This document shows, piece by piece, positions 1-11,183 of a stretch of 64,000 nt of DNA. Every line of letters begins with the position of its first letter. Position 1 is the stretch's first letter. The position numbers and the translations under genes are program-made. The DNA is from Aquilaria yunnanensis (taxonomy: Eukaryota > Streptophyta > Magnoliopsida > Malvales > Thymelaeaceae), in the NCBI GenBank assembly GCA_039654915.1, contig CM077600.1:32373992-32437991 (forward strand). The letters run 5' to 3'. The notes below the pieces were generated by a model that did no database searches, had not been told where the DNA came from, and saw nothing but the letters and a program-made list of their open reading frames with translations.

Positions 1-1078
1 CAGTTCGTAAGTGACCCTTGTACTGACAAAAAAAAAATGAAAAATGAAGAACCATAGTGCCCGAGAATATTTGTAAATTTGAATTCCGGAATGAATTATA
101 GCTAGTGCATGCTTATCACATGAAGTTTTACATACTAATTTCAGGTGAACATAATAAGAATGTACAGGCAACTGGAATTCTTCCAGGAGTACCAGCAGAG
201 ACTGAGTGCTCTAATTGGAGCTGAACAAACTCAGAACCTCGTCAACCAAGCATTGATTCTTATTACCGTCGGTGGTAACGACTTTGTTAACAACTATTAC
301 TTGGTGCCATTCTCAGCAAGGTCCCGCCAATTTGCTTTGCCGGATTATGTTACACATGTCCTCTTGGAGTACCAGAAATTATTAGTGGTATTTCTCCTCC
401 TCAAAAAAAGATTTACGTCTATTTGGAAGCCCCTGATTTTGATGAAATGTGCATTTTGGTCCTCCACTTAGCAAAACTGATTTCATCCCCACATGATATG
501 TTGTGGGTTGCAGAGACTGTACCAGTTGGGGGGCCGCAAGGTTCTGGTGACGGGCACTGGGCCTTTGGGGTGTGTGCCGGCAGAGCGAGCAGCGCGAGGC
601 AGAAACGGCGGCTGCTCTGCTGAACTGGAGCAAGCGGCATCATTGTTCAACCCGCAACTGGTTGAACTGATCAACCAACTAAACCAACAGATAGGTCAAA
701 ACATTTTCATTGCCGCCAACACGGGCCAAATGCACAGCGACTTCGTTAGTGACCCCCAAGCTTACGGTATCATCGGATCGGAACCTTGTAGATTATTTTA
801 TTTTCACTGATATATATATATATGTCATCACTGATGATCGAGCTGTTATTGCAGGGTTTGTGACATCACAAGCAGCATGTTGTGGGCAAGGACCGTACAA
901 CGGGTTGGGTTTATGCACATTCTTGTCCAACTTGTGTCCGAACAGAGAGCTGTTCGCATTCTGGGATGCCTTCCATCCGTCGGAAAAGGGCAACCGCCTG
1001 ATAGTACGCCAGATCCTCACTGGCTCTACCAACTACATGAGTCCAATGAATCTCAGCTCCTTCCTCCACTTAGATTGA
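1..1078 (+). CDS. GDSL esterase/lipase (LTL1-like), 3' part of gene
   Basis: Secreted SGNH/GDSL lipase family, which hydrolyses ester bonds and in plants acts mostly on extracellular lipids and cutin-type substrates. Exons read as 1-6 (last codons Q-F of an exon cut by the window edge, donor GTAAGT at 7), 145-384, 514-766 and 855-1078, with GT-AG introns and continuous phase. Visible family blocks are GGNDF (block III, oxyanion Asn) and D-A-F-H in [10 protein letters not shown] (catalytic Asp and His). GTGPLGCVP and CCGQGPYNG are strongly conserved in plant members. The block I GDS serine lies upstream of the window. The protein ends at TGA 1076-1078. The closest group from memory is Arabidopsis LTL1/At5g33370. 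The exons show no frameshift or stop, so the gene looks functional. Confidence 0.95.
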
Positions 1079-1157
1079 TGAGGATTTTTTCTTTTTCTTT
1101 TGTCTTATTCTTTGAGGTTTGATGTGGTGTAGGGAACGGTTGCGAGGAACATTTCTC

Positions 1158-1163
1158 AATAAA
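1158..1163 (+). terminator. polyadenylation signal of the GDSL gene
   Basis: An AATAAA hexamer sits 80 bases after the GDSL stop codon, in a T-rich stretch. This is the usual place for a plant near-upstream element. Inferred from position only. Confidence 0.5.
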
Positions 1164-2317
1164 ATTCTTTTCTCTCCTATTTTTGAAGGTGTATGTATGA
1201 AATTGATTGCTAATTGCCGAAAAGGTGTGTGTGATAGGCTCCGACGGAAAAGATTGTGAGAAAAATGAAGTTCGGACTTTCCTTTGATTTGATTTGGGAA
1301 AGAAACAATAATTTCCACCCAAGTTTTGCCTCCATCCTTACCGCCATTAACCGTTGGATCTCACTTCGCTACTCAATGCCTCTAGAGTCTCCACTCGATT
1401 TTGGTTTTCTTTCTTTCTTCCAATTCGTCAAAGAAATAGCTAAGAATCCTCTCCACCCAATCGACATCGAAGAACACTTGATTGAGATAAGAATAGTTTG
1501 CAATTGAGTAGATCGTGTACTATGGCTTGCTCAAGTTGTGTTTCTATTTTCTTCTATATCACACAACTTTGCAAAGATCCGCAAGCATTTAGTATGGTTG
1601 TCGTTCTGAGCAAACCAAAGAGAAAATTCCTTCGTCATCTTGAGGAACTCAGAGTTGCAGCAGTGGGGCAAGTTCATTAGGGATATATATTTTGATTTTG
1701 GCCTCCATCTCGAAGATCTCAAATCTGCCTGGCAAGTCCATTAGGGATATTTTGACAGTTTTCTTCTTCCACCTCTTCCTCATTCTCAATTTCATTTTCT
1801 TGTTGATGTTTGTTCTTTTTGTTGTTTCTGTTGTCTTGTTGCAACAGAATTCGTCTCTTGCTCTGTTATCATCCGGAAAAGCTTCGGACTTTTTGGCACC
1901 AAATGAAACTGAAACATCATGGATCAATCAAAGTGGCGAATGGCATTAATGGTCTCGCGTTACGTTGCAGGCAAGGGTCAGTCAACGAGACTAAGAGATT
2001 TGACTGACCCACTTAATAAAAGCTCAAGGACTAAATTACCCGAAAGTTGAAGTTCGGGGGTAAGTTTCTAGGTTAACCAAGTTTTAGACTTGAGAGCTAC
2101 AATTGTATTTTGGCCCTCTATATTTGAATAGTGGTCATTCTACTTGCACCAGATTCTCAAAAATCATCATCTAGTTCCGAATTATTTACAATTGACGCAC
2201 TGCAATTTTATTCATGTTCCGCCGCAACCACTTGGGTGGAAATCCCCAAAGCTGATAGAGATTTTTTACATGGCTATTTGTGTGCAGGGTACGTACGGCC
2301 TAGTTGGAAATAAAAGT
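1164..2317. other. intergenic, no supported gene
   Basis: Short open frames occur on both strands, but none shows a family I recognise or a consistent splice structure. A 10-bp perfect inverted repeat (GGGTCAGTCA at 1975-1984, its complement at 2001-2010) forms a hairpin with a 16-base loop. The phrase CATTAGGGATAT occurs twice (about 1674 and 1739), which suggests a small local duplication. Confidence 0.4.
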
Positions 2318-2470
2318 TCACTCTAAGCTATATTTACATAGGTAAAAATATTAAATTTGTCATTAATGTTTTAAGTGGGGAGCAGATATGCCACTATAAT
2401 TATTTTTTTATTTAATCTCCCACTAATGTTTTAAAATTGACCAAATATGTCACTGTTAGTCAGAAAAATA
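2318..2470 (+). repeat. left arm of an inverted-repeat element split by the retrotransposon
   Basis: This AT-rich stretch matches, in inverted orientation and imperfectly, 25255-25440 on the far side of the retrotransposon. Shared landmarks are ACATAGGTAAAAATAT and CACTAATGTTTTAAAAT. The two arms look like ends of an older fold-back or MITE-like element into which the LTR element inserted. The outer boundaries and target duplication of the older element are not clear. Confidence 0.5.
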
Positions 2471-2952
2471 ATGAAAAATGGTTAAAAAAAAATAGAATTT
2501 GAAATCATGGGATTATTATGCATCTTTAAAAAAATATCAAGACCTTTGAAATTTTTTACCAAAAAAGGATTTGATTTCTACCATTAACACTTTAGTCCTG
2601 TTGCCGTCTCCATCACCAATGCCCCAATCCTATCGTCGCCCCCCTCTATCTCTACTGTTTAATCGTTGTGGCAACGTGCGGATCGTTTTCGGGAGTCGCC
2701 ACCAATCAGTTTTCTTAGGTCGATTGGTCACCTTAAAATTGGTTTGCGAGAGTTCGGGGATCGGGAGTACGGTTACGTTAAAACAACTTTGTTAAAACGC
2801 CCAAAAATTGGCACCTTAGTTGATTTTAATTTTTGTTTTGCTTTGCTTTTAAATAATTCTCAGTTAATTTTCAAAATTAGAAATTTTAACTGGATTAGTC
2901 GAAATGTGGATTTTTAAATTAATTAATTTGTATGAAATTTTATACTTCCGAA

Positions 2953-4420
2953 CCATGGACTCTGCCGAGTCATTTGGACACGGAAGATTTGATTCCGAAC
3001 CATGGACTCTGCCGAGTCATTTGGACACGGAATTTGGTGAAATTTTAAATAATTTAATCCATATTGTAAACATGGATTTTTATCTTTGTATTTATTTAAT
3101 TTATTTATTTTAAAAAGTTTGATATTTTCCAAACCGTAGATCCTGCCGGATCATCCGGATATGGAAATTGATTTATCGTAATTATTTAATTCTTATTATT
3201 ATGAAATTAATTTTTAAATGGTAATTCTTTTTGTTTATGAATGATTTTTAATACTAACTAAAAAAATTTATCTTTATATTTTTACTTCTTTTTTTACTTT
3301 CTTTCTTTTTCTTCTTTTTTACTTATTTTTACTTCTTTTTTTAAATTTCTTTTAATTTCTTTTCTTTTCTTTCTTTTTTTATTCTTTTCTTTCTTTCTTT
3401 TCTTTTTCTTTTTCTTTCTTTTATCTTTCTTTTCTTTTTCTTATCTTTCCTTTCTTTTCTTTATCTTATCTTTCTTTTATTTTTCTTTCTTATCTTTCTT
3501 TTATTTTTCTTGTCTTTTCTTTCTTTCTTTTCTTTTTCTTATCTTTTCTTTTATTTTTCTTTTCTTTTTCTTATCTTTCCTTTCTTTTCTTTATCTTATC
3601 TTTCTTTTATTTTTCTTTCTTATCTTTCTTTTATTTTTCTTGTTTACTTTTTTTGTTTTCTTGTTTAATGAAAGATATTTATTATTTTAAAGGATTACTC
3701 AATTTATAAAAGAATTAAAAAAAAATAATAATTAATTTTTATTTAATAAGAAGTTAATTTAAAAGAATTAAAGAGTTTAAAAATAAAAATTTTGATCATG
3801 GTACGGGGCGTTGTTACTCAGCCAGACCCTCTTCACCAGGTGAAGCAGCTCAAAAGCGGGCACGAGACAGTTTCCAGCCAATATACCATGAACTAAAAAT
3901 TTTTATTTTTTTTATTATTTTTTATTATTTTTTTATTATTTTTTTATTATTTTTTTTATTAAGAGAATCAAAAATTTTAAACAAAAGAAGAAAAGTTTTG
4001 ATATTTATTTAATTTATTTTAAAAAAAGATTAAAGAAATCAAAGATTTATATGTATAAAAAGTTTTTGATATTTATATGATTTTTTTTTATGTTCTTTTT
4101 GTTTGCTAAAAGATTTTTATTATTACCTTTATTTGAAATCATTTGAATAAAATTTTATTTAATAAAGGAAACAAAAAAAACAACAAAAAAAAAAAATGTT
4201 ATATCTTTTTTTTATTATTTTGAAAGAAATAAGTAAAATATTAGCCCAAGAAAATTTTTACTCCTTTATTCTTTTTATTAATAAAGAAAATTAAAAAGTT
4301 ATATTTTAATAATTAATATATTAGTCCAAAGTTTTTATTTTTAATAAAGAAAAATTTATTTATATATTTTATTTAAAAATAATTCCAAGCCATGGATCCT
4401 GACGGATCATTTGGTCATGG
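2953..4420 (-). repeat. four dispersed 31-base hairpin motifs in the LTR
   Basis: Copies lie at 2953-2983, 3000-3030, 3134-3164 and 4390-4420 (the other LTR has them 18471 bases on). Each reads 5-base arm, 5-base arm, 4-base loop, 5-base arm, 7 bases, 5-base arm. The inner stem is GACTC/GAGTC in the first two and GATCC/GGATC in the last two. That gives compensatory changes at two pairs, and the outer stem has one more. The inner loop is TGCC or TGAC. Confidence 0.6.
3796..3891 (-). repeat. GC-rich island bounded by an inverted repeat inside the LTR
   Basis: In very AT-rich LTR sequence this 96-base stretch has near-normal GC. It is bounded by perfect 8-base complements (TCATGGTA and TACCATGA), and similarity continues outward into the A/T-rich flanks. 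Inside is the palindrome CTTCACCAGGTGAAG at 3831-3845. The second copy is at 22267-22362. Its compact paired layout suggests a structured RNA in the LTR transcript. I looked for hammerhead core sequences and did not find them. Confidence 0.5.
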
Positions 4421-5914
4421 ATTTTTAATTTTTTTTTTTAAATTTAATTATTTAATTAATTATTAATTTTAATTATAATTTTATTGAATTTTTCTTGAAT
4501 TTTTAATTATTATTACTTTAAAGATATATTTAAAAAACAGAATTGATTTGTATTTTTGGAATTATTTAATTATTTCTATTTATTAATTTAAAAAAAGGAA
4601 TAAAAAGTCAACTTTGTTATTTTTAAAGAAATAATAAAATAAAAAAAATAAAAATAATTGGCTTTTAAAAATGATTTTTTTATTAGCCTTAATAATTAAT
4701 TACAAAATAACCTTCTTTTAATTTTCATTTATTTATTTATTAGTAAAGGGTAAAGGTGAATTAAATAAAATAAAGTGGGGCTTTTTGGCCATCCATTTTA
4801 AAAATAAATAATAATAAAGGTTAGCAAAGTTGATTAAAGTAATTAACAACAATAATAGAAATTAGCCAAGTTTAATTAATTGTTAACAATAATAATAAAA
4901 AGTTAGTCAAGTTAATTAATTAACAATAATAATAAAAGGTTAGCCAAGTTAATTAATTAATAACAATAATAAAAAGTTAGCCAAGTTAATTAAATTAATT
5001 AATTAATAACAATAATAAAAAGTTAGCCAAGTTAATTAAATTAATTAATTAACAACAATAATAAAAAAAAATTAGTCAAGTTAATTAAATTAATTAATTA
5101 TCAACAATAATAAAAAGTTAGTCAAGTTAATTAATTAATTAACAACAATAATAAAAAGTTAGTCAAGTTAATTAAATTAATTAATTAACAACAATAATAA
5201 AAAGTTAGTCAAGTTAATTAAATTAATTAATTAATTAACAACAATAATAAAAAGTTAGCCAAGTTAATTAAATTAATTAATTAATAACAATAATAAAAAG
5301 TTAGCCAAGTTAATTAAATTAATTAATTAATAACAATAATAAAAAGTTAGCCAAGTTAATTAAATTAATTAATTAACAACAATAATAAAAAGTTAGTCAA
5401 GTTAATTAATTAATTAACAACAATAATAAAAAGTTAGTCAAGTTAATTAAATTAATTAATTAACAACAATAATAAAAGTTAATTAATTGTTAACAACAAT
5501 TATAAAAGTTAGTAATAATGCAAAAATTAAAAGGTTAGTAACAATAATAATATTAAAAGTTAGTTGTTAGTAAGTTAATAACAACAATAAAAAGAAGATT
5601 AGTAATAATAACAATAATTAACAAATAAATAAACAAGTAAAAATTAAAAAGGTTAGTAATTTATTCTGCAGGAACAAAAATAAAAGGTTAGTGACCAAAT
5701 TGAAAGAAATTGAAAAGATGAAGTATGGAATCAAGGTTTCACCTTTCAAAACAAGTTTTTGAATCTGAAGAACAGAGACGCGAAGGCGCGCGCGAAGGGG
5801 GAGGGAGGCAGGGGCAGTTGGCGGCGCGGCGGGGCGGCGAGGCGGCGAGGCGGCGCGGCGGCGAGGGCGGCGAGGCGGAGGGACGGCGGCGGCGGCGGGC
5901 AGCGAGGGGCACGG

Positions 5915-5956
<42 letters not shown>

Positions 5957-6634
5957 ACAGCAGTGAAAAAAGAAAAAAATTTGGCTTTCTGGGGAAGAAG
6001 GGAAGAGGGCTGGGGCTAAGGGCTGTAATTTTCTCTTTTTTTTAAGACGGAGCTCTAAGTTTTTTTGCTATTTTTTTCTGTGTTCAGCACAAAATTTGGG
6101 GGGTTATTTATAGAGGAAGTTTAGCTGAACTGTTGATGGATAAATTAATAAAAAATTTCAAACTTATCTCTTAAATTGGTAAAATGACAGTTTTAGTCCT
6201 TTACGTCTCTCAGCCTCTGGATAAGTTCCTGAAGCTTCTGATTTTGACAATTTTGTCATTTTCTGTCAATTTGAGCCAAAAACGTCGGCAGCTCAAAATT
6301 TTATGTGACAAACTGCCAAATGCTCCTGGAACTTTCAGAATTTGTCAATTTTGCCTGAAACTTCTTAATTTTGTCATTTTTACCTCAAACTTTTAAATTT
6401 TGTCATTTTTATGGAGTTTTCTCTTTTTTTTCTTTCAAACATACACATATACACACATATATCAAATCTTCACAAAACAAAACAAAAAAATATATATATA
6501 TATTTTAAACTAATTAAAAAAAATTTAGTACTAATAATAACAATAATAATAATAATACATTTTTTTATTTAATTTTTTTATTTAATTTTTTTTTTTAAAT
6601 TATTTTAATAGCCGGACGAAATTAGGTATTAACA

Positions 6635-6647
6635 GCTGCCCCCCTTT
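6635..6647 (-). other. polypurine tract next to the 3' LTR
   Basis: On the coding strand the bases just before the left LTR read AAAGGGGGGCAGC, then TGTTAATACC begins. A G-rich tract at this place primes plus-strand DNA synthesis in Ty3-type elements. It sits inside a larger inverted repeat: the LTR end at 6611-6633 is nearly complementary to 6676-6701, and 6645-6680 is itself a hairpin. Confidence 0.8.
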
Positions 6648-6740
6648 GCATGCTTCATGGGACATGATGTATGCAAAGTTAGTTACCAAATTTCGTCCAG
6701 CTTAGCTAGGCATTGAAAACCTTCTCGCCGCCTAAACTCT

Positions 6741-9700
6741 GAGGTTTAAGGAAAGGTCCTTAGAACCTCTAACGATAGGAAAGGTTCTATCGTTGTAAGA
6801 TGGACTGAATGACTGATTGTTTGTTTGAGGTTTAAGGAAAGGTCCTTAGAACCTCTAACGATAGGAAAGGTTCTATCGTTGTAAGATGGACTGAATGACT
6901 GATTGTTTGTTTGAGGTTTAAGGAAAGGTCCTTAGAACCTCTAACGATAGGAAAGGTTCTATCGTTGTAAGATGGACTGAATGATTGATTGTTTGTTTGA
7001 GGTTTAAGGAAAGGTCCTTAGAACCTCTAACGATAGGAAAGGTTCTATCGTTGTAAGATGGACTGAATGATTGATTGTTTGTTTGAGGTTTAAGGAAAGG
7101 TCCTTAGAACCTCTAACGATAGGAAAGGTTCTATCGTTGTAAGATGGACTGAATGATTGATTGTTTTTTTGAGATTTAAGGAAAGGTCCTTAGAACCTCT
7201 AACGATAGGAAAGGTTCTATCGTTGTAAGATGGACTGAATGATTGATTGTTTTTTTTTTAGGTTTAAGGAAAGGTCCTTAGAACCTCTAACGATAGGAAA
7301 GGTTCTATCGTTGTAAGATGGACTGAATGATTGATTGTTTGTTTGAGGTTTAAGGAAAGGTCCTTAGAACCTCTAACGATAGGAAAGGTTCTATCGTTGT
7401 AAGATGGACTGAATGATTGATTGTTTGTTTGAGGTTAAGGAAAGGTCCTTAGAACCTCTAACGATAGGAAAGGTTCTATCGTTGTAAGATGGACTGAATG
7501 ATTGATTGTTTGTTTAAGGTTTAAGGAAAGGTCCTTAGAACCTCTAACGATAGGAAAGGTTCTATCGTTGTAAGATGGACTGAATGATTGATTGTTTGTT
7601 TGAGGTTTAAGGAAAGGTCCTTAGAACCTCTAACGATAGGAAAGGTTCTATCGTTGTAAGATGGACTGAATGATTGATTGTTTGTTTGAGGTTTAAGGAA
7701 AGGTCCTTAGAACCTCTAACGACAGGAAAGGTTCTATCGTTGTAAGATGGACTGAATGATTGATTGTTTTTTTTAGGTTTAAGGAAAGGTCCTTAGAACC
7801 TCTAACGATAGGAAAGGTTCTATCGTTGTAAGATGGACTGAATGATTGATTGTTTTTTTGAGGTTTAAGGAAAGGTCCTTAGAACCTCTAACGATAGGAA
7901 AGGTTCTATCGTTGTAAGATGGACTGAATGATTGATTGTTTTTTTGAGGTTTAAGGAAAGGTCCTTAGAACCTCTAACGATAGGAAAGGTTCTATCGTTG
8001 TAAGATGGACTGAATGATTGATTGTTTGTTTGAGGTTAAGGAAAGGTCCTTAGAACCTCTAACGATAGGAAAGGTTCTATCGTTGTCAGATGGACTGAAT
8101 GATTGATTGTTTTTTTGAGGTTTAAGGAAAGGTCCTTAGAACCTCTAACGATAGGAAAGGTTCTATCGTTGTAAGATGGACTGAATGATTGATTGTTTGT
8201 TTGAGGTTAAGGAAAGGTCCTTAGAACCTCTAACGATAGGAAAGGTTCTATCGTTGTAAGATGGACTGAATGATTGATTGTTTGTTTGAGGTTTAAGGAA
8301 AGGTCCTTAGAACCTCTAACGATAGGAAATGTTCTATCGTTGTAAGATGGACTGAATGATTGATGGTTTGTTTGAGATTTAAGAAAAGGTCCTTAGAACC
8401 TCTAACGATAGGAAAGGTTCTATCGTCGTAAGATGGACTGAATGATTGATTGTTTGTTTGAGGTTAAGGAAAGGTCCTTAGAACCTCTAACGATAGGAAA
8501 TGTTTTATCGTTGTAAGATGGACTGAATGATTGCTTGTTTGTTTGAGGTTTAAGGAAAGGTCCTTAGAACCTCTAACGATAGGAAAGGTTCTATCGTTGT
8601 AAGATGGACTGAATGATTGATTGTTTGTTTGAGGTTTAAGGAAAGGTCCTTAGAACCTCTAACGATAGGAAAGGTTCTATCGTTGTAAGATGGACTGAAT
8701 GATTGATTGTTTGTTTGAGGTTTAAGGAAAGGTCCTTAGAACCTCTAACGATAGGAAAGGTTCTATCGTTGTGAGATGGACTGAATGATTGATTGTTTGT
8801 TTGAGGTTTAAGAAAAGGTCCTTAGAACCTCTAACGATAGGAAAGGTTCTATCGTTGTAAGATGGACTGAATGATTGATTGTTTGTTTGAGGTTAAGGAA
8901 AGGTCCTTAGAACCTCTAACGATAGGAAAGGTTCTATCGTTGTAAGATGGACTGAATGATTGATTGTTTGTTTGAGGTTTAAGGAAAGGTCCTTAGAACC
9001 TCTAACGATAGGAAAGGTTCTATCGTTGTAAGATGGACTGAATGATTGATTGTTTGTTTGAGGTTTAAGGAAAGGTCCTTAGAACCTCTAACGATAGGAA
9101 AGGTTCTATCGTTGTAAGATGGACTGAATGATTGATTGTTTGTTTGAGGTTTAAGGAAAGGTCCTTAGAACCTCTAACGATAGGAAAGGTTCTATCGTTG
9201 TAAGATGGACTGAATGATTGATTGTTTTTTTGAGGTTTAAGGAAAGGTCCTTAGAACCTCTAACGATAGGAAAGGTTCTATCGTTGTAAGATGGACTGAA
9301 TGATTGATTGTTTGTTTGAGGTTTAAGGAAAGGTCCTTAGAACCTCTAACGATAGGAAAGGTTCTATCGTTGTAAGATGGACTGAATGATTGATTGTTTG
9401 TTTGAGGTTTAAGGAAAGGTCCTTAGAACCTCTAACGATAGGAAAGGTTCTATCGTTGTAAGATGGACTGAATGATTGATGGTTTGTTTGAGGTTTAAGA
9501 AAAGGTCCTTAGAACCTCTAACGATAGGAAAGGTTCTATCGTTGTAAGATGGACTGAATGATTGATTGTTTGTTTGAGGTTAAGGAAATGTCCTTAGAAC
9601 CTCTAACGATAGGAAAGGTTCTATCGTCGTAAGATGGACTGAATGATTGATTGTTTGTTTGAGGTTTAAGGAAAGGTCCTTAGAACCTCTAACGATAAGA

Positions 9701-9818
9701 AAGGTTCTATCGTTGTAAGATGGACTGAACGATTGATTGTTTGTTTGAGGTTAAGGAAAGGTCCTTAGAACCTCTAACGATAGGAAAGGTTCTATCGTTG
9801 TAAGATGGACTGAATGAT
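6741..9818 (-). repeat. tandem array of about 36 units of 86 bp, each able to form two hairpins
   Basis: The unit runs from GAGGTTTAAGG to TTGATTGTTTGTTT and is repeated almost without change for about 3.1 kb. Unit lengths are 85-88 bases, mainly from T-run changes. Within each unit, GAGGTT and TAAGGA pair with TCCTTA and AACCTC around an AAGG loop with one bulged G. Separately, AACGATAG pairs with CTATCGTT around an 8-base loop. Lying between the last frame and the polypurine tract, it would form the 3' untranslated region of a full-length element transcript. There is no coding potential. Confidence 0.95.
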
Positions 9819-10636
9819 CTCGAGGCAAAGGTTCTATCCTTAAAACCCCGGATTGATTAATTGATGTCGAGGCAAAGGTTCCATCCTTCAAACCTCGACG
9901 ATTGATTGAGTTCGAGGCAAAGGTTCCATCCTTAAAACCTCGGATTGATAATTGATTGTTTTCGAGGCAAAGGTTCCATCCTTAAAACCTCGGATTGATA
10001 ATTGATCTCGAGGCAAAGGTTCCATCCTTAAAACCTCAGATTGATTGATTGATCTCGAGGCAAAGGTTCTATCCTTAAAACCCCGGATTGATTAAAATTG
10101 GTTGTTTTCGAGGCAAAGGTTCCATCCTTAAAACCTCGGATTGATTGATTGTTTTCGAGGCAAAGGTTCCATCCTTTAAACCCCGGATTGATTGATTGAT
10201 CTCGAGGCAAAGGTTCCATCCTTAAAACCTCGAATTGATGAAAATTGGTTGTTTTCGAGGCAAAGGTTCCATCCTTAAAACCTCGGATTGATTGATTGTT
10301 TTCGAGGCAAAGGTTCCATCCTTAAAACCCCGATGATGAAAATTGATTGTTTTCGAGGCAAAGGTTCCATCCTTAAAACCCCGATGATGAAAATTGATTA
10401 TTTTCGAGGCAAAGGTTCCATCCTTAAAACCCCGATGATGAAAATTGATTATTTTCGAGGCATAGGTTCCATCCTTAAAACCCCGATAATGAAAATTGAT
10501 TATTTTCGAAGCAAAGGTTCCATCCTTAAAACCCCGATGATGAAAATTGATTATTTTTTAGGCAAAGGTTCCATCCTTAAAACCCCGATGATGAAAATTG
10601 ATTTTGAGGCTAAGGAGCTTTCCTTAGGACCTCGAG
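9819..10636 (-). repeat. second tandem array, about 16 units of 41-54 bp with a hairpin core
   Basis: The units share CGAGGCAAAGGTTCCATCC, then TTAAAACCTCGG and a spacer of ATTGATT type. CGAGG pairs with CCTCG, and AAGG with CCTT inside it. Spacer length varies at the left; the right-hand units settle to 51 bp and so give a 17-residue repeat in an open frame at 10288-10650 (+), which I regard as accidental. The last unit, near 10606, is diverged. The hairpin plan (AAGG beside the loop) resembles that of the 86-bp array, so the two arrays may be related. Confidence 0.9.
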
Positions 10637-11183
10637 CGAAATTTATATAAAAGCAATTGAAATTGGAATAATTTTCTTCGAAAGTGTGAATTTTCATAAT
10701 TGGCGAGCGCAAAGAATTAGGCTTCGATAAAACGAGTGAATCTTGATGATGACAATAACACTGACAAATTATGTAAATGGAGTGGATGTTTGGAATCAAT
10801 ATTCAAGGTTCATCTAATATTTTCTTCAGTAAATATAGATTCCCTTGTGAGATATGTCATCCGAATAAGGTTAAAGCTTAACTACCCCAAAATGTTATGC
10901 CTAGTAGACCTAATAGGATGCGTCTCAAGAGTAATAAAAATTACTCTTTACTCAGCCATTCCAACCTAAAGGCATTGTCGCATGGTTTTAATATCAGCAT
11001 GGACGAAACTATCTTATAAAAAGAAATTCCCTGAAAAGAAAAACTGAAACGCGAAAGAAAATGCTGATAATAAAACTAAAGGACAAGAAAAACGGATCAG
11101 ATCGCTTCTTTCTTCCACAATACTTCAACAGGGTGAGTAGAGGACCATTATGGGAGTGAACTGGTCGGGAAAGACTGTCGTGT
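10637..11183. other. element spacer between LOG-like gene and satellite arrays
   Basis: AT-rich sequence with short open frames only. On the coding strand it is downstream of the LOG-like stop codon. I see no family match and no repeat. Confidence 0.4.

Larger units (their letters stand above)
2667..6634 (-). repeat. 3' LTR (left copy)
   Basis: It starts TGTGGCAACG and ends TTAACA on the plus strand. It contains a T/C-rich low-complexity tract (about 3270-3660), a 96-base GC-rich island (3796-3891), four copies of a 31-base hairpin motif, about 14 units of a roughly 46-bp AT-rich tandem repeat (about 4815-5500), a GGC/GCG-rich block (about 5785-5920) and a GA run (5920-5954). Differences from the right LTR that I could see are 6258 A/G, 6373 G/A, 5381 A/C, one A-run length change near 6516 and one A/T change near 6597. 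The open frames inside it are low-complexity and not genes. Confidence 0.95.

Noticed and set aside
1256..1949. Several small frames after the GDSL gene, one resembling a secreted protein start
   Set aside because: No consistent splice model and no family that I can support; kept as intergenic.
3796..3891. Hammerhead ribozyme (retrozyme) in the LTR
   Set aside because: The conserved CUGAUGA and GAAA core segments are not present in the right order on either strand.
5725..6045. Open frames of 106 and 86 aa in the LTR (also at 24196-24516)
   Set aside because: They translate a GGC-rich block and a GA run and give only Arg/Gly/Glu-rich low-complexity text; they are on the antisense strand of the element.
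6741..9818. CRISPR-like look of the 86-bp array
   Set aside because: There are no unique spacers: the whole unit is repeated, in a plant retroelement.
10288..10650. 120-aa frame with a 17-residue repeat
   Set aside because: It arises because the right-hand hairpin units are 51 bp long, a multiple of three; it lies on the non-coding strand of the element and other units break the frame.
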